Assembly (NCBI GenBank): GCA_009760855.2
Contig: WPIO01000154.1
Span: 680,001 to 744,000, forward strand
Origin: Cristatella mucedo
Taxonomy: Eukaryota; Bryozoa; Phylactolaemata; Cristatellidae
Length of the DNA: 64,000 nucleotides
Direction: 5' to 3'
Under the pieces are notes generated by a model. The model saw only the letters and a list, made by a program, of their open reading frames with translations. It was not told the origin of the DNA and did no database searches. Each line of letters begins with the position of its first letter. The stretch's first letter is position 1. The translations under genes were made by a program, and so were the position numbers. Below are positions 47,805 through 58,677 of the stretch, one piece after another.

Positions 47805-48789
47805 CCTGCGCAAGCAGCGGAGGGCCCCCCCCCCCCCCGGCGCGAGCAGGGTGCTATGCTCTCTTCGTTGGGGATGACCCTTTTATTCTTTGAAAATGAA
47901 TACAGTACTTATGCTAGTCATTGCTAGCTAGCAAGTTTGCTAGCAAGTATGCGATAGAGTTGATCAGCTGAATTATGGATTCAGTCCTAAGCAGGTGACT
48001 ACTGCTGTCGAGGTCCTATTCGTAGGCCGCACGGCTGTTGTTGCTAGTCTGGGCAATTTAACTTGAGTTTAATACACGTCGGTAATACTCAATTTGCCAC
48101 AGCTGCTAGGTCTGGGCAGTGACGGCAGGAGTCGGCTACTGTTGCTCCTGCCACCCAGCGGTGACGTGGGAGCAGAAAGGTGGCTTGCCGATGCCGAAAG
48201 TACGAGCGAGCGGTGGCTGCAGGAGCAGTAGCCACCGCTCGGCAGCCTCTTGTCGTCTCTATTGTGTGGCAGCAGTAATCCCGGTTGGACTGTACTTTTA
48301 TGCTTCGTCTATTAACGACGATGAATGGGTCCCGTTAGGGTCGTAGCCCTGCATTGTCAGCTGCTACACTCCATTTGTCAGCTGCTGCCTGCCTGCTTTG
48401 TACGACTACCTGGCCTGGTGCTGCAGTCCGAATCCATGCAGCCTCGTTCTGCTAGACCTTGGTCCTCCTGTTGAGAAGCTGGCCGATGACTGCTCGGCAG
48501 TCAGCTGATGGTCCCTAAAATGGCCGGCGGGCACCCCTTTGGGAAAGGGCTCGTGGGTGGATATAGATTTATTAGGTTGTATATTTATTAGGTTGTAGTG
48601 TGCCTTGCCCCGGCCGCGAGACTAGCTGTAGCAATGCTGCCCTGCCCCTCCCTCTCTGGGGGCAGGGCAGCAAGCCTTTGAGGTTCTTCTGCGATGCTCT
48701 GGAAACAGTGCAGCTTCGGTTTTTGCTTGTCGATTGGCTGCTTTTCTCTATATATTTATCCACCCATCAATTCATATAGAATTAGTATA

Positions 48790-48918
48790 GTTTATATGTA
48801 TAAATCCTAAGAAAACTTAATCTCTATTCAAGAGCTTTACATATGCCACGGTGCATGCATTCACCTCGACCTTTGTTGGGGCGAGCACCTTAACCACTTG
48901 GCCAAACCAGTGCGGTGC
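48790..48918 (-). mobile_element. SINE-1
   Basis: AACTTAATCTCTATTCAAGA, CTTTACATATGCCACGG and GGGGCGAGCACCTTAACCAC match the reversed family. Confidence 0.75.
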
Positions 48919-48957
48919 CCTCTATCGATCCGTGTATCTATATATCTAAATATCTAA

Positions 48958-49101
<144 letters not shown>

Positions 49102-50204
49102 GTATACTTATGCACCATGAGAAAGACCGTATTCCAATTGCCTTATGCCCAGAAGCAGCTTAACAGCTCTGGAATGACATCTTTTACAGACGCAAACAAG
49201 GGATCGCACCAGGCAGTGACATATAGGCATAGCTATGATGAGACAGAAATGGACAGCAATTTCAGGGTTGGCCAATTTCTGGGTTGAAATCTGCAATTTT
49301 CAGAAATCTCGGTCCATTTTCGGAATCTGGCTTGAATAAGATGAACATTTAGTATAGAAGCCCCGAAGGGCATTTGTGAAATTGGGAGTGTGAAGTGAGA
49401 TAATTCCTTAGGACCTGTTTACAGTCCTCATGTATGAGTATCATGGTTTGTGACTCTATCGGTGAGCATTATACCTGGAACATGGCCTTCTATATTGGCT
49501 AGATTAAGGCACGTTCTGACCTGTTGTGGCTGCTCGCTTTGCCAAGTTTTTAAATTCGTTAATTTTAAAGAGGAATCGCTTAATGCAACTGTGCAAATTT
49601 CGAAGCAGTGCTTAACCGATATGGAGTCTATTGAAGAGTTGTATTGTATAGAACTTGTCTAGATTCAGAATAGATGCTTAGTACACAGAGTTCATAATGC
49701 ATTACTTGAAGCTCTACACTTTATTGTAGCATTTACTATTGTTGAGTGGATGCATACACTGAAGCCAGAGGTATCTCGATTTCTAAAGCAAAATGGTATC
49801 ATATTTTAAGTAAGTGCTGCAGTTAACTAGCAGTCTGCTTGGGAATGGTGCTGAGACCGCTACAAGGTGGAACTTTTAAGTGTGCTAATGGGACGACAGC
49901 AGGATTGTAGTGCGGGGTGGTCAACTATGCCAAACACGACATGCGGTGTTTGTGAAGTCAGGATTGTAATTGTTTCCTCTCGAGTACAGACCTGGTTACT
50001 GGTAGCATGCAACTGTCGGGAGCCTTAGTCTTGACTGAAGATGCAAGTAGCAAAGTGATCACTGTTCTTTCATCGGTCATAGCCTATAAAGCGAATCGTG
50101 AAGCCTGTGACTGTTGAAATTTGCTTCAAGACTGCCACTGTACAAACTGTTGAGATTGTGGACAGCTCCTCAGATTACGGACAAGCTGCTTTACTGCTCT
50201 GCTA

Positions 50205-51012
50205 TCTATCCTCTGATGGTGCCCAAACTGCATTGAACTCACACGATAGCCTTGTTTAGATAAAGATACCACATCTAAGTTGGTCCATGCATTCGTGACA
50301 TCCTGTCTCGACTTCTGCAACTCACTGCTTACTGGCCTACCAGCATGTGCGATCAGGCGATTGCAGCTGGTGCAAAACTCTGCAGCTAGGCTTGTCTGTC
50401 GTGAGCGTCGCAGTTGCCACATTACTCCACTTCTCGCCGACCTGCACTGGCTACCAGTCAGTCAAGCAACGGATTGACTTCAAGGTTTTGTCGCTCACTT
50501 TTAGGTCCCTTCATTCTATGGCTCCAGCCTATCTGTCAGATATACTACCCCATCAGGCCAAGCATCGTACCACCCGCTTTTCGGAATCCAACAGTCTAGA
50601 AATACCTCATACAAACCTTAAATCCTTTGGAGACCGTGCATTTAGTTCATATGCTCCCAAAGCCTGGAACTCCCTCCCGACCTGTGTCAGAACATCCCCT
50701 GACCTGACCACATTTAAAAGGAACTTAAAAACACGCCTATTTAGGACAGCATTTAGTGGGTCCCTGTGATTCGTCGTTGATGTGCTTATGCGTGCTGGCA
50801 CTGTGCATGCTGCCACTAACCACACTTGCATGCTGACCCTGTGCATGTCACCCCTAACCATATTATTCATTTCGTTTGTTTTTCAAGCATGATTTTACTT
50901 ACCATTCAATTGCATTTCACTTTACAGCAAATGTAAAGCGCCTAGAGAGAGATTAAGTTCTCTGAGGGCACTTTATCAAGTGAATTATTATTATTATTAT
51001 CATTATTATTAC
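50205..51012 (+). mobile_element. Family A LINE, well-preserved 0.8-kb copy
   Basis: The + frames give [40 protein letters not shown], then [20 protein letters not shown] and KAWNSLPTCVRTSPDLTTFK. The hairpin tail AAAGCGCCTAGAGAGAGATT and (TTA)n follow at 50935-51012. One frame change near 50460 is visible. It is the cleanest forward copy and shows the family A 3' structure best. Confidence 0.93.
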
Positions 51013-51650
51013 AATGGATGAGGAGTCCTAGAATGGTATGAGAAGCCAAAATATTTGGCACTCTGCCATTTTTGCAGATTGTGATGACAGAGCTGTGTGC
51101 CAAATGCCTGCGCTTTATGGTGTCAGAGAAAGCTGCTTGGTGATTTCATGCGGTCCGTGTACAACGACTCGTCTATGCATATAGACTGCCGGGGGGGGGG
51201 GGGGTTGGTGTGAGCCTGCATTGCCCCGAAGTGAGCTTCGGTGGGCTGTTGTGTGCATTACGGTAGAGAGAGAGGGAGATAGAGAGAGGGGGAGACTTGC
51301 GGCCTTCCAACCTGCTGCATTATCTTTTACGGTCGGCTGGGTGGGAACTGGTGTGGCTGCAGCACACTGAAGGAGCAAAGCGACTCAAGTTATTCTGCCA
51401 GTCCTTTGAGATCAGGTCTGGAGCCATAGGAAGATAGCTCGTGAGCTCGGAATGTGGGAATGTTGTGCCACGTATAATCTAGCTAAGTATGCCCCCCTCT
51501 CCTGCCAGGAAGGGCTCTGTGGCCCTCAGAGGCAGCATATCATGCCTCCGGAATTGGAGATATCGAGCAGCTAAGACTTTCTGCTGAATACAGTGGAACT
51601 ATTCAATAGGAAAGCCAGCTTGGCCGAGCTAGCTCTGTCGATTCAGCTGA

Positions 51651-51830
51651 TAGGCCGTCGTTTGTTCATACAGCCAGCTCAATTTTTGCCCTTAACAGGA
51701 CGAGAGGGAAGTGAGCTGGCTCTGTGCCAAGCGGTGACAGAAATGACACCGAATTAGCTGCTATGGGCACTGTGCTCATAGCCGAAAGTGAGCTCAATCT
51801 ATAAATAGATGGCGGCTGCCGTATTTGTTG
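51651..51830. mobile_element. MITE-like element, short copy 2
   Basis: The left part GTCGTTTGTTCATACAGCCA..GCTC and the right part GGGCACTGTGCTCATAGCC..GAAAGTGAGCT match both ends of 40112-41111, giving a copy of about 180 bp. Confidence 0.5.
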
Positions 51831-51989
51831 GTCAAATGGCCGAGCTAGTCCTGCCGTCGGACCAAAATCTGCCGACAAACGGTGCGGCATCGATTTGTGG
51901 CAGAGCAAATTTTCAGACGAGTGACCAAGAAATCGCTCTGGCTGAGTAAGCAGCATAAAGCTGAATGGCTGCTATTGGCCAAATGCTGT

Positions 51990-52450
51990 GCCCACCGGAG
52001 TCATGTGCTCGGATAGCTGGATAGACAAAATTTCCAATTCTTGAAAGAAACATGCGTTGGATTTGATTCAGCCGACGAAAAGGTGGGAAGTGCAGAGATG
52101 ATTACCTGCTGCAGTACAGTGCGGCAGTGGCAGGATCATGGTTTGGGGCTCTATTTCCGGTCAATGTATTGGAACACTTCATCACTGTAATAGCCCAGGA
52201 GGTAAGGTGCTCGCTCTTCATGACCGAGGTCGTGGGTTCGAATCGTGCAGTGGGCAATCCTTTATTGCCAACTGCAAGTGGTGGTGATAGCCAGTAAGGC
52301 TCTTCAGCTGCTATGCAAACGACACTGTTAAATCAGCCAAACTCTATTTGTTTTTTATTTTGTATCAAGCTCCTGGCGTTACGGACCACAATATTTGGCT
52401 CAATGCGCAGCCAAACATTCTATTTCATGCACTCGGCTACGGTTGGGCAA
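51990..52450 (+). mobile_element. Second Tc1-like remnant, split by SINE-2
   Basis: The frame GSGRIMVWGSISGQCIGTL at about 52115-52180 is the conserved GGGSxMVWGxIS region of Tc1-like transposases. A SINE-2 copy interrupts it at 52190-52342. The remaining flank is too decayed to assign firmly. Confidence 0.65.
52190..52342 (+). mobile_element. tRNA-derived SINE-2 inserted in a Tc1-like remnant
   Basis: GGTAAGGTGCTCGCTCTTCA, GGTCGTGGGTTCGAATCGTG and TTATTGCCAACTGCAAGTGG are clear. It follows the transposase fragment MVWGSISGQCIGTL. Confidence 0.8.
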
Positions 52451-52639
52451 CAGCTTTATTTATTAGCACGGTATTGAGCTTGTAGTTCGACCTGTCGTGT
52501 TGTTGGTCTGTGTAAATACGTATGACCCTGAGTGTGTGACTGTCTATCTGCCTCTAGCACGCTATCTGTGCTTGCAGCTCGCTCAATGAGCTCAAATAGC
52601 TCAGCTGAGCATGCTGCTCTGCTCCCTCTTGCAATGATC

Positions 52640-52935
52640 TCATTAATAGTAAGTAATAATAGTACATTTGTATAGCACCCTCAGAGAACTGAATCTCTTT
52701 CTAGGCACTTTGCAGACTCTGTAAAGAATGCTTGACCAAACGATTAGGGGTAACAATCGCAATGTCACCAATCATGACATTGTCAGATGTGACCTGCGCA
52801 AGGTCAACGTGCAGATGTGGTTAATATTAGCCGGCACTGTGTCAGCACACAAAAGCACACCGAGGACGAGTCATGGTGACCCGCTAAATGCTGTAATAAA
52901 CAGATGCGCTTTAAGCTTTCTTTTAAATCTCGGGG
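52640..52935 (-). mobile_element. Family A LINE 3' end, diverged
   Basis: Reversed AATAGTACATTTGTATAGCA, CTCAGAGAACTGAATCTCTT, GCACTGTGTCAGCACACAAA and TGACCCGCTAAATGCTG. A GT..CA-rich duplication lies near 52750-52800. Confidence 0.82.
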
Positions 52936-52977
52936 GAGTGAAGTCGGTCGCGTTGAGCGCTCATAGCTACTGCCCAG

Positions 52978-53196
52978 CTACCGGCAGAGCATGTGCGGCT
53001 GCACGAGCCAGCGGCAGCCGTCGGGCCTGGCCGCCGCCGCCGTGGCGGTCGTCGTCAGGCAGGCAGGTGCCTGCAGCAGCTCGCGAAGAAGCTCGCTCGC
53101 CTGCTGCTGCTGCTGCTGCTCGTGCGCCTCGTCCAGCTGATCGAAGGAAGATTCTCGCACGATCCTGCAACGAGTCTCTGGACTGGAGCTGAACCG
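52978..53196 (-). other. Candidate exon of an unknown gene
   Basis: A strong acceptor (a pyrimidine run ending CTCGTTTCAG) precedes 53196. One open frame reads FSSSPETRCRIVRESSFDQL, then DEAHEQQQQQQASELLREL, a helix-like, Gln-repeat-containing sequence. No clear donor was found; the frame runs to a stop at 52978. Two other frames are also open because of the CAG/GCA composition. It could be a chance ORF in GC-rich DNA. Confidence 0.2.
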
Positions 53197-53209
53197 CTGA
53201 AACGAGGGA

Positions 53210-55343
53210 CAAAAAGCCAGTGGAAAATATAAACTTTTGCTGACGGCGGCAGCGGTTGTCGATCGGCAGGCTCGAGGCCTCCGATCGAGGCTCCCGAGTG
53301 CGCGTCGGTCATTGTCGCGAGCTGCTGAGCGCATGCCAGCCGCGGCCGCCCGGTGAGAGCAAAGGCACGGCGAACGCTAAGGGGCCCTCGAGAAAGAGGA
53401 GTAGAGGAAGAGCTGCTGCTCCTGCTGCTCCTGGCATCGGCAGCAGCCAATCGGCTGCCTGCTTTCAAGCACACGTTTCCGGCAGCTCGTGAGCGCCAGA
53501 TCAAAGGGTCACATCCGGGACACGGAGGCATCAGCCGTGGCATCCGGATAATCGTGACATGAATTACAACCAGTGTTATGGAAGTGGCTGTGGGAGTAGC
53601 AATGCTGGTGAAGGATGCATATTACTAGTAATATGCTGGGCCCAGCAAGAGGAGCATCCGGCCGTGCCATCCTAGTGCTGGCTGCATGATCAGCTAGCTC
53701 AGCTGTTGTCGTGGATAACGTCGGCGTCAGGCTACTAGAGCCGCAGGGGCAGCTCCGAGTGCAGAATGGAGAATGATCGGCGGCTGCAAAAGCAGCCTCC
53801 TCGGTAGTCACGCACGGCCTGCGAACTTGGCTGTCGTGTTTGGGCAGCATTAGTCGTGGGTTGGATGGTATTTGATAGCAATTACTAGACAGGATTGCCC
53901 TAACATTAAGGATTTTCTTAGGATTGGAGCAAGCCCTGACTCTGCCCAAGACCCTTATGACAATAATAATAATAAAGAAATTGGGAGAGAGAGACGAGTC
54001 TCTTTGTAGGCTTCCCTGCAAATGCTGGAAACAAAACCGATCGCTTAAGGGTGCAAGAGGCCCTTAGGGTTAGCCCGGGTGTGAGGTTGGGGGACAGGAT
54101 CTACTTCCACGTTCATACCTTACTGTCAGCACGCCTCTAGTCTTGCTATATTTCCTGGCACACAGGATCGATCCAGAGGCCTGTTGCTGCTGCTGGGGCA
54201 GTGCTGGCATCGAAGGGCTGGAGTGGCTTGAACTTTTGTGCTGCTGCAGTGCTGACACAGTGGTGCCAGTCTCTCACACAGCTGAGCTTGCAGAGGCTGC
54301 TCGGCAGCTGGCCATTGGCTGGGCTGGTGCTGCACTCATGCAGCTCTTAGCAGTGGCCCTCCCTTCCCTCCTACAGGTGGTCACAAAAGGTCTTTGTTTA
54401 GCCTATCGGCTCTTTTTGAAAACCACTGAACAGAGAGATGCCTCTCTGCTCGTGGGTGAGGGGGGTTGCAAATGCTTCCAGGCACACCGGTGCCACCACT
54501 CACTATGGGCGACCTGGGCCCCACCCAAGGTGCAGAATGTGGAGCCAAGGCCCGGTCCACTCGCTAGGCGAAAGGGTGCATGTGATCCTAGTCTGCATTT
54601 TGGTAACTCTAGGAGCCGGACAGGGCAATCGGTCGTACTGGCCAATTATCTTACAGCCCAGTGACTGCAGTATCGCTTACCTCCCTCTTTACCCTCCCCC
54701 AACCCGACAGGCGGCCAGCCAGCCAGCCAGCCTGGCCGTCTGTCGGGTGCCTTGCTGTCGCCTCAAACCGCTGGGTTCTCGTTCTTCCGCCGCCTGCCTT
54801 TCAGACTGCTCGAGCCGACGAGAGTTCGTGAGCTCATTTGAGCGGCAAGGATGGTGAGCAGGTCGGTGGCAGGTTAGCAAGCTGCTGGCGGCCCTGTCCT
54901 GCTCAGGTCCGAGTATCAGGAGCTGCAGGCTACAGGAGCTGCAGCTACAGAGCCAGCAGCTGCCTGCCTGCCTGCACTGGGCTAGAGCATCCAGGATGTG
55001 ACCAGGATGTGTGCCCGATGGGACCTAGCACAGAGATCTGGCCACTGACTGAGGGCTGACTACACCAGCCCACGAAGGTGGGCAGCACATGCAAAGGGGG
55101 GGATCGCGGGTCACGTAGTCACTGTAGTCTCCATTCAGATCGTGGTGCAGTCGTCTTTGTGTGAATTCGGTCGAGGCTGTAGCTTGTTCCGCATTGCATC
55201 GTGGCAGCAGCCAATGAGCGTGCGGCAGCAGCTCGTCAAGCTCGCACAGCCGCCAGCCACGGACGCATGCGTTGTGATGCATGTCAACGATCGACAGCAA
55301 TTGGTGAATTACAATTCAAACGCGTTTATTATCTCCATTGTAG
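53210..55343. other. GC-rich end of POLD1 intron 4
   Basis: No known repeat or domain was recognised; CTG clusters occur at 53101-53119 (CTGCTGCTG) and 54184-54195. Long ORFs here overlap in several frames and look compositional. Confidence 0.45.
55325..55330 (-). terminator. Candidate polyadenylation signal of ETS gene
   Basis: AATAAA on the minus strand is the nearest such signal seen downstream of the ETS stop codon (914 bp). If used, the ETS 3' UTR would run antisense through the last exon of POLD1. This is inference from one hexamer. Confidence 0.25.
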
Positions 55344-55452
55344 TCGCGATTGTCCGATTTTCTACATGCGGCAGAAAGTCCGAAAGGACTTGGCAGACCA
55401 AAGCAAGGTTGTGCAGCGCTTCGGTGGCGGCGGTGCCGCCGTCGAGTGGTGA
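55344..55452 (+). CDS. POLD1: DNA polymerase delta catalytic subunit, terminal exon
   Basis: The exon reads [17 protein letters not shown] and continues through a QRFGGGG-type segment to a C-terminal VEW and TGA at 55450-55452. [10 protein letters not shown] is the near-invariant end of POLD1; its Cys is the fourth CysB ligand. The acceptor is CATTGTAG before 55344 and the incoming phase 2 fits exon d. From the split Arg at 13415 the five exons add 205 residues plus the stop in one continuous frame. The Gly run before the final residues resembles the Gly/Pro tail of other animal POLD1 proteins. No AATAAA was seen in the following 1 kb; a variant AATACA lies at 55772-55777. Confidence 0.95.
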
Positions 55453-55771
55453 AACCACCCCGAAGCTGGTGGCGCCGTCTACCGGCTGCAGCACAGACGA
55501 AAAGCCGCCTGCGTCGTCCTCGTCGCACGCACCGCGCCTGCGCCAGAAGTGCTGTGTTAACACCACACAAAAGCGCTCGGCGTGCCGTCTCGCCCTGCGT
55601 GTGCAGCGACAGCACCGCCGGCAGCGGCCGCACCGGCGAGCAGTCGTGAGCACCAACGTCGGTCGTCTGCTGTCTCGTCGTCGTCGTCGTCGTCGGAGCT
55701 GAGCAAACTGCTGCAGCGGCGGCGCCGCCGCTGCAGCAGAGACTGTTCCTCCCCCTTAATGGAGTTATTGG

Positions 55772-55777
55772 AATACA
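55772..55777 (+). terminator. POLD1: Candidate variant polyadenylation signal of POLD1
   Basis: AATACA, a known weaker variant, lies 320 bp after the POLD1 stop codon. No canonical AATAAA was seen closer on this strand. Confidence 0.2.
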
Positions 55778-56243
55778 AAATAGTGTGACCAAATAACTGG
55801 TCTACTCGGTAACCACATACTAGTGATTGGGTTCTCTCAGCTAGCTTGCTGCGCTCCATGACGAGGCAACGACAGCCAACTTGTCAACTGTCGTAGCAGC
55901 AGCAGTGCCCAGCGCGTCGTTGGGCCGGCAGCGCTGGGTGGGTGGGTGGGTGGGCAGGGCAGAGCTCTCTCTTGCCCGGCGCCCATTGAGCTCTCAATCG
56001 GCCTTGTCCACAAGGACGTGCACGAGCAACCGTAGGTCGCCTGCCTGCAACAAAAGACGCCGGACCGGGTTGGTTCGCTGGCTAGGCCTGTGGCATGCCG
56101 CAGCCAGCTGCTGCAAGGAGGGGGCAAAGAGGGTACTGGCAAGGCAGCTGCTCGAGCTCAGCTAGGACGATCTCGCGAGACTGGCGTGACAGCTAAGAAG
56201 ATCGGTGGCCGGTGGTGATTGGCCGGCGACCTACCTGCAATGG

Positions 56244-56358
56244 CTAGTCCTTGAAGTCGCCGTTGGCCCAGCACAGTGGCCCAAATTTGAACACGAGCTT
56301 CTTGGGAAACTGGCCGCTCTTGGGAACGGCATCAAAGTAGCCGGCCTTCCTGCAGAAC
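56244..56358 (-). CDS. ESE-type ETS factor, terminal exon 7 (end of ETS domain)
   Basis: The frame completes the Arg codon and reads FCRKAGYFDAVPKSG, then FPKKLVFKFG, then a short tail to TAG at 56246-56244. KKLVFKFG corresponds to the last ETS beta strand (usually RLVYKFG). Family members carry YYYKR after the recognition arginine; here FCRKAG stands in that place and the following hairpin is about four residues longer. The acceptor TTGCAG precedes 56358. A second in-frame acceptor (TCTGCAG) nine bases downstream would drop FCR. No other exon encoding the canonical tyrosines was seen between 56720 and 55450. Confidence 0.82.
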
Positions 56359-56559
56359 CTGCAAGTTTGGCGCAGCCGCCGCCGACGGTGAGTCGCAGGG
56401 ATGGCAGCAGCAGCAGCTAGATGCCAGCAGCCGGATGGCAGCGACCGACGGCAGCAGACAGGATCTGGCCTCCAGGACCGATGGCGGGCGCGGCTCGACC
56501 TCAGCCCTGCGGCGCCTGGCCGCTGACTTGAGAGCAAGTGGCAGGAAGAGAGGCCGGCC

Positions 56560-56700
56560 GGCGGCGGCTCAGAGCTCAGAGGCCTGCCGGCGGCTCTGAG
56601 CTCAGAGCTCAGAGGCCTGCCGGCAGCTCAGAGCTCAGAGGCCTGCCAGCGGCTTGGAGAGAGGGCATGGCGGCTCCGAGCTCAGAGAGGGCATGGTGGC
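56560..56700. repeat. Imperfect tandem repeat in last ETS intron
   Basis: CAGAGCTCAGAGGCCTGCCG recurs three times with variation, then GAGAGGGCATGG occurs twice. It fills most of the intron between exons 6 and 7. Confidence 0.8.
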
Positions 56701-56720
56701 TCGGATTGCGGATTGCTCAC

Positions 56721-56919
56721 CTCATTGCTCTGCTCAGCTTCTCGTAGGTCATGCTCGGATTGTTCTTCTTCTGGCCCCACATTTTGGCAACGGCCTCCGA
56801 GTGGACGAAGCGGAAGACGCCGTCGGCCTTGTTCTCCCACTTGATGCGGTACGGGTTGTGCTCCTCGTTGCGAAGCAGGTCCCTCACGAACTCCCACAGG
56901 TGGTTGCCCTTCGTCTGGC
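56721..56919 (-). CDS. ESE-type ETS factor, exon 6 (ETS DNA-binding domain, main part)
   Basis: The exon encodes [20 protein letters not shown], then [32 protein letters not shown] and TYEKLSRAM. This is the winged helix-turn-helix ETS domain through recognition helix 3. The [15 protein letters not shown] and [15 protein letters not shown] blocks place it in the ESE group (ELF3, ELF5, EHF). The two recognition arginines that contact GGA (SR and the split final R) are present. The acceptor GCCCGCACAG precedes 56919 and the donor GTGAGC follows 56721, leaving in phase 2 within the second arginine codon. Confidence 0.96.
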
Positions 56920-57104
56920 CTGTGCGGGCAGGTAAGGCAGCGTGTCGGCGTCATAGCGAGGCTCGAACGCACCCAAGCAGCCCAGAGTGCTCGGGCGGCT
57001 GTCGCAAAATGGTTGCCCGAGCAGCGGTGAGCAGGGGCAGATAAATGTGGAGCAGCTGGCTGAGCTGCTGCTCTCGGTGGGCATGCCTTTAAATGCAAGC
57101 TTAC

Positions 57105-57242
57105 TTGGCCTCCGAGACTTGCCGGCCGGTGCTGCTTCGTCGATGTCGGAATCGCTGTGCGAGAACGTTTCGCTGGAGCTGCCGCTAGCAGCTAGCAGCC
57201 TCGGCTGAGGCTTGTAGTCGCAGCTGCTCGATTCGTCGGAAT
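57105..57242 (-). CDS. ESE-type ETS factor, exon 5 (Ser/Asp-rich region)
   Basis: The frame gives DSDESSSCDYKPQPRLL, then SGSSSETFSHSDSDIDEA and GKSRRP. It is a serine- and aspartate-rich segment followed by a short basic patch. ELF3 has a Ser/Asp-rich (SAR) region and a basic AT-hook at the corresponding place; here only a short basic patch is seen and no clear AT-hook. The acceptor CAATCTTACAG precedes 57242 and the donor GTAAGC follows 57105. Phase 1 in and out, 138 nt. It covers roughly residues 202-247. Confidence 0.85.
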
Positions 57243-57477
57243 CTGTAAGATTGAGGCGACGTGGTGCCATACTTCAGCCTCTGCACTCGGCGCAGGACGA
57301 GAGCATGGCAAGGATGGAGGCTCGGATGGTGGGTGAGTGCTCAGCTGGATAGCTCGAGGCACTAGGCTTGCGTGGGGCAGCCGGTCGGACGCAGAGTGTA
57401 GAGAGAGCCAAGCGCTTCGGCAGCAGCCGCAGACTAGCGACGCCGGAGAGCTTGCTTGAGCTGCGTTTGAGACCCAC

Positions 57478-57651
57478 CTGGATACGAGCCCGAGGCGAGC
57501 CCGCTTAGTGGGCTGGCGCTGCCGAAATCGAACATGGCTGGGAACGGTATTCCTGCCGGATATGCTGCTCCCAGCATGCTCTCATCGGACATGTCGACTT
57601 CTTGAGGGTTGAAAAGGCAGTGGCTGTTGCTGATGTCCGTAAGGTCGGGCG
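57478..57651 (-). CDS. ESE-type ETS factor, exon 4 (linker)
   Basis: The frame reads PDLTDISNSHCLFNPQEVDM and then SMLGAAYPAGIPFPAMFDFG, ending LASGSYP. It is a probably disordered linker between Pointed and ETS domains, rich in Ser, Pro, Gly and hydrophobic residues, of a kind seen in transactivation segments. The acceptor GCCACCAG precedes 57651 and the donor GTGGGT follows 57478; both junctions are phase 1 and join cleanly to the neighbours. No known domain is visible. Confidence 0.82.
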
Positions 57652-57791
57652 CTGGTGGCAAGCAGGTGGGACAGCGGTTCGAGCTTGCGACGGCCACCTT
57701 TCGTCCAGCAGCAGCAGCGAGCACGAGCGTGCAGATGCAGCAGCAGCAGAACGGTCAGCAGCAGCAGACGCGGCCTCTGCTGTCGACTCAC

Positions 57792-58079
57792 CGCCGAGCT
57801 CGTCCGCGACAGGCTCGTATTCGAACGTGCCGTGCTGCAGAAGGTTCTGGAACAGGCTGCAGTAGAGGGCGCCGTACTCGGGCATCAGGCTCACGAACTC
57901 GTCGTGTCGCATGCGCGACAGGTCGAATCCGGTCTTGTCGCGGAACGCCTCGGCTCGGAAGTGCCGGAAGTCGATCTGATACTTCTCCTGGCTGGCCACG
58001 TAGAACAGCCAGTCGAGCACCTCCACTGGAGACCAGTTGAGTGGATGCTTGTGCGACCAGCTCAGCAGGTTGTACTCGC
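57792..58079 (-). CDS. ESE-type ETS factor, exon 3 (Pointed/SAM domain)
   Basis: This exon encodes nearly a whole Pointed (SAM_PNT) domain at about residues 48-143: LSWSHKHPLNWSPVEVLDWL, then IDFRHFRAEAFRDKTGFDL, then MRHDEFVSLMPEYGALYCSL. The pattern W-S-x-x-V-L-D-W-L and F-D-L-x-x-M-x-x-x-x-F is typical of ETS-family Pointed domains, which mediate protein interactions. The acceptor TTGTTTTAG and donor GTGAGT are both strong, with phase 1 in and out. The intron before it (598 bp) contains a short family A LINE tail. Identity is secure at family level; the exact orthology was not computed. Confidence 0.95.
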
Positions 58080-58388
58080 CTAAAACAAGTGCAGCAGCCG
58101 ACGTTTAGCTGCTTGCTCGGCGGCAGCCAAGCAGCAGCAGCTGCACGTCCAGTCGTCCAGGGGCGAACGGAGGATTAAGTGCAGGGGGCGGGACTCACGA
58201 AACCTACTGAATAGGACGGTGGGAGGTCCAAGCTCGTAACCTGCGATACCGCCGGCCGGCCGCATGTTTTTCGATGCCCCTGTGCTGGCGCTTGCTGCGA
58301 AGGTCACGTTCGCTAGCGATTGGTTGGGTCTTCAGGCGGCTCGTACGTGAGCTACGGCCAGGCCGGCCCGACAGCCACCCACACGCCA

Positions 58389-58478
58389 TAATAATAATAA
58401 TAATAATTCACTTGATAAAGCGCCCTCGGAGAACTTAATCTCTCTCTAGGCGCTTTACATTTGCTGCAAAGTGAACAT
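58389..58478 (-). mobile_element. Family A LINE tail in ETS intron 2
   Basis: (AAT)n, then TTCACTTGATAAAGCGCCCT and GCTTTACATTTGCTGCAAAG. Only the last 90 bp are present. It is the only transposon fragment seen inside the ETS gene. Confidence 0.9.
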
Positions 58479-58677
58479 CCTCTCCCTCCCCTCCGATGAG
58501 CCCTTCCCCCCCCCCCGCAGGTCGCCCGTGGGACGGTAGCCAGTCAGCCGAAGTTCGGCGTTCTTCCTGCCCGGGCCCTCGCGAGCAGTCGCCAGACGCG
58601 GCGGCGGCGGCGGGCGGATGCGAATCCCTGCGCGGACGCAAAGTCGCCGCCGACGGACACCGAGGTCGAGCACCCAC

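Noticed and set aside
55142-55859. Arg-rich and Ser-rich ORFs around the last POLD1 exon
   Set aside because: They are other-frame readings of GC-rich exon and 3' flank; the POLD1 frame explains the conserved sequence.
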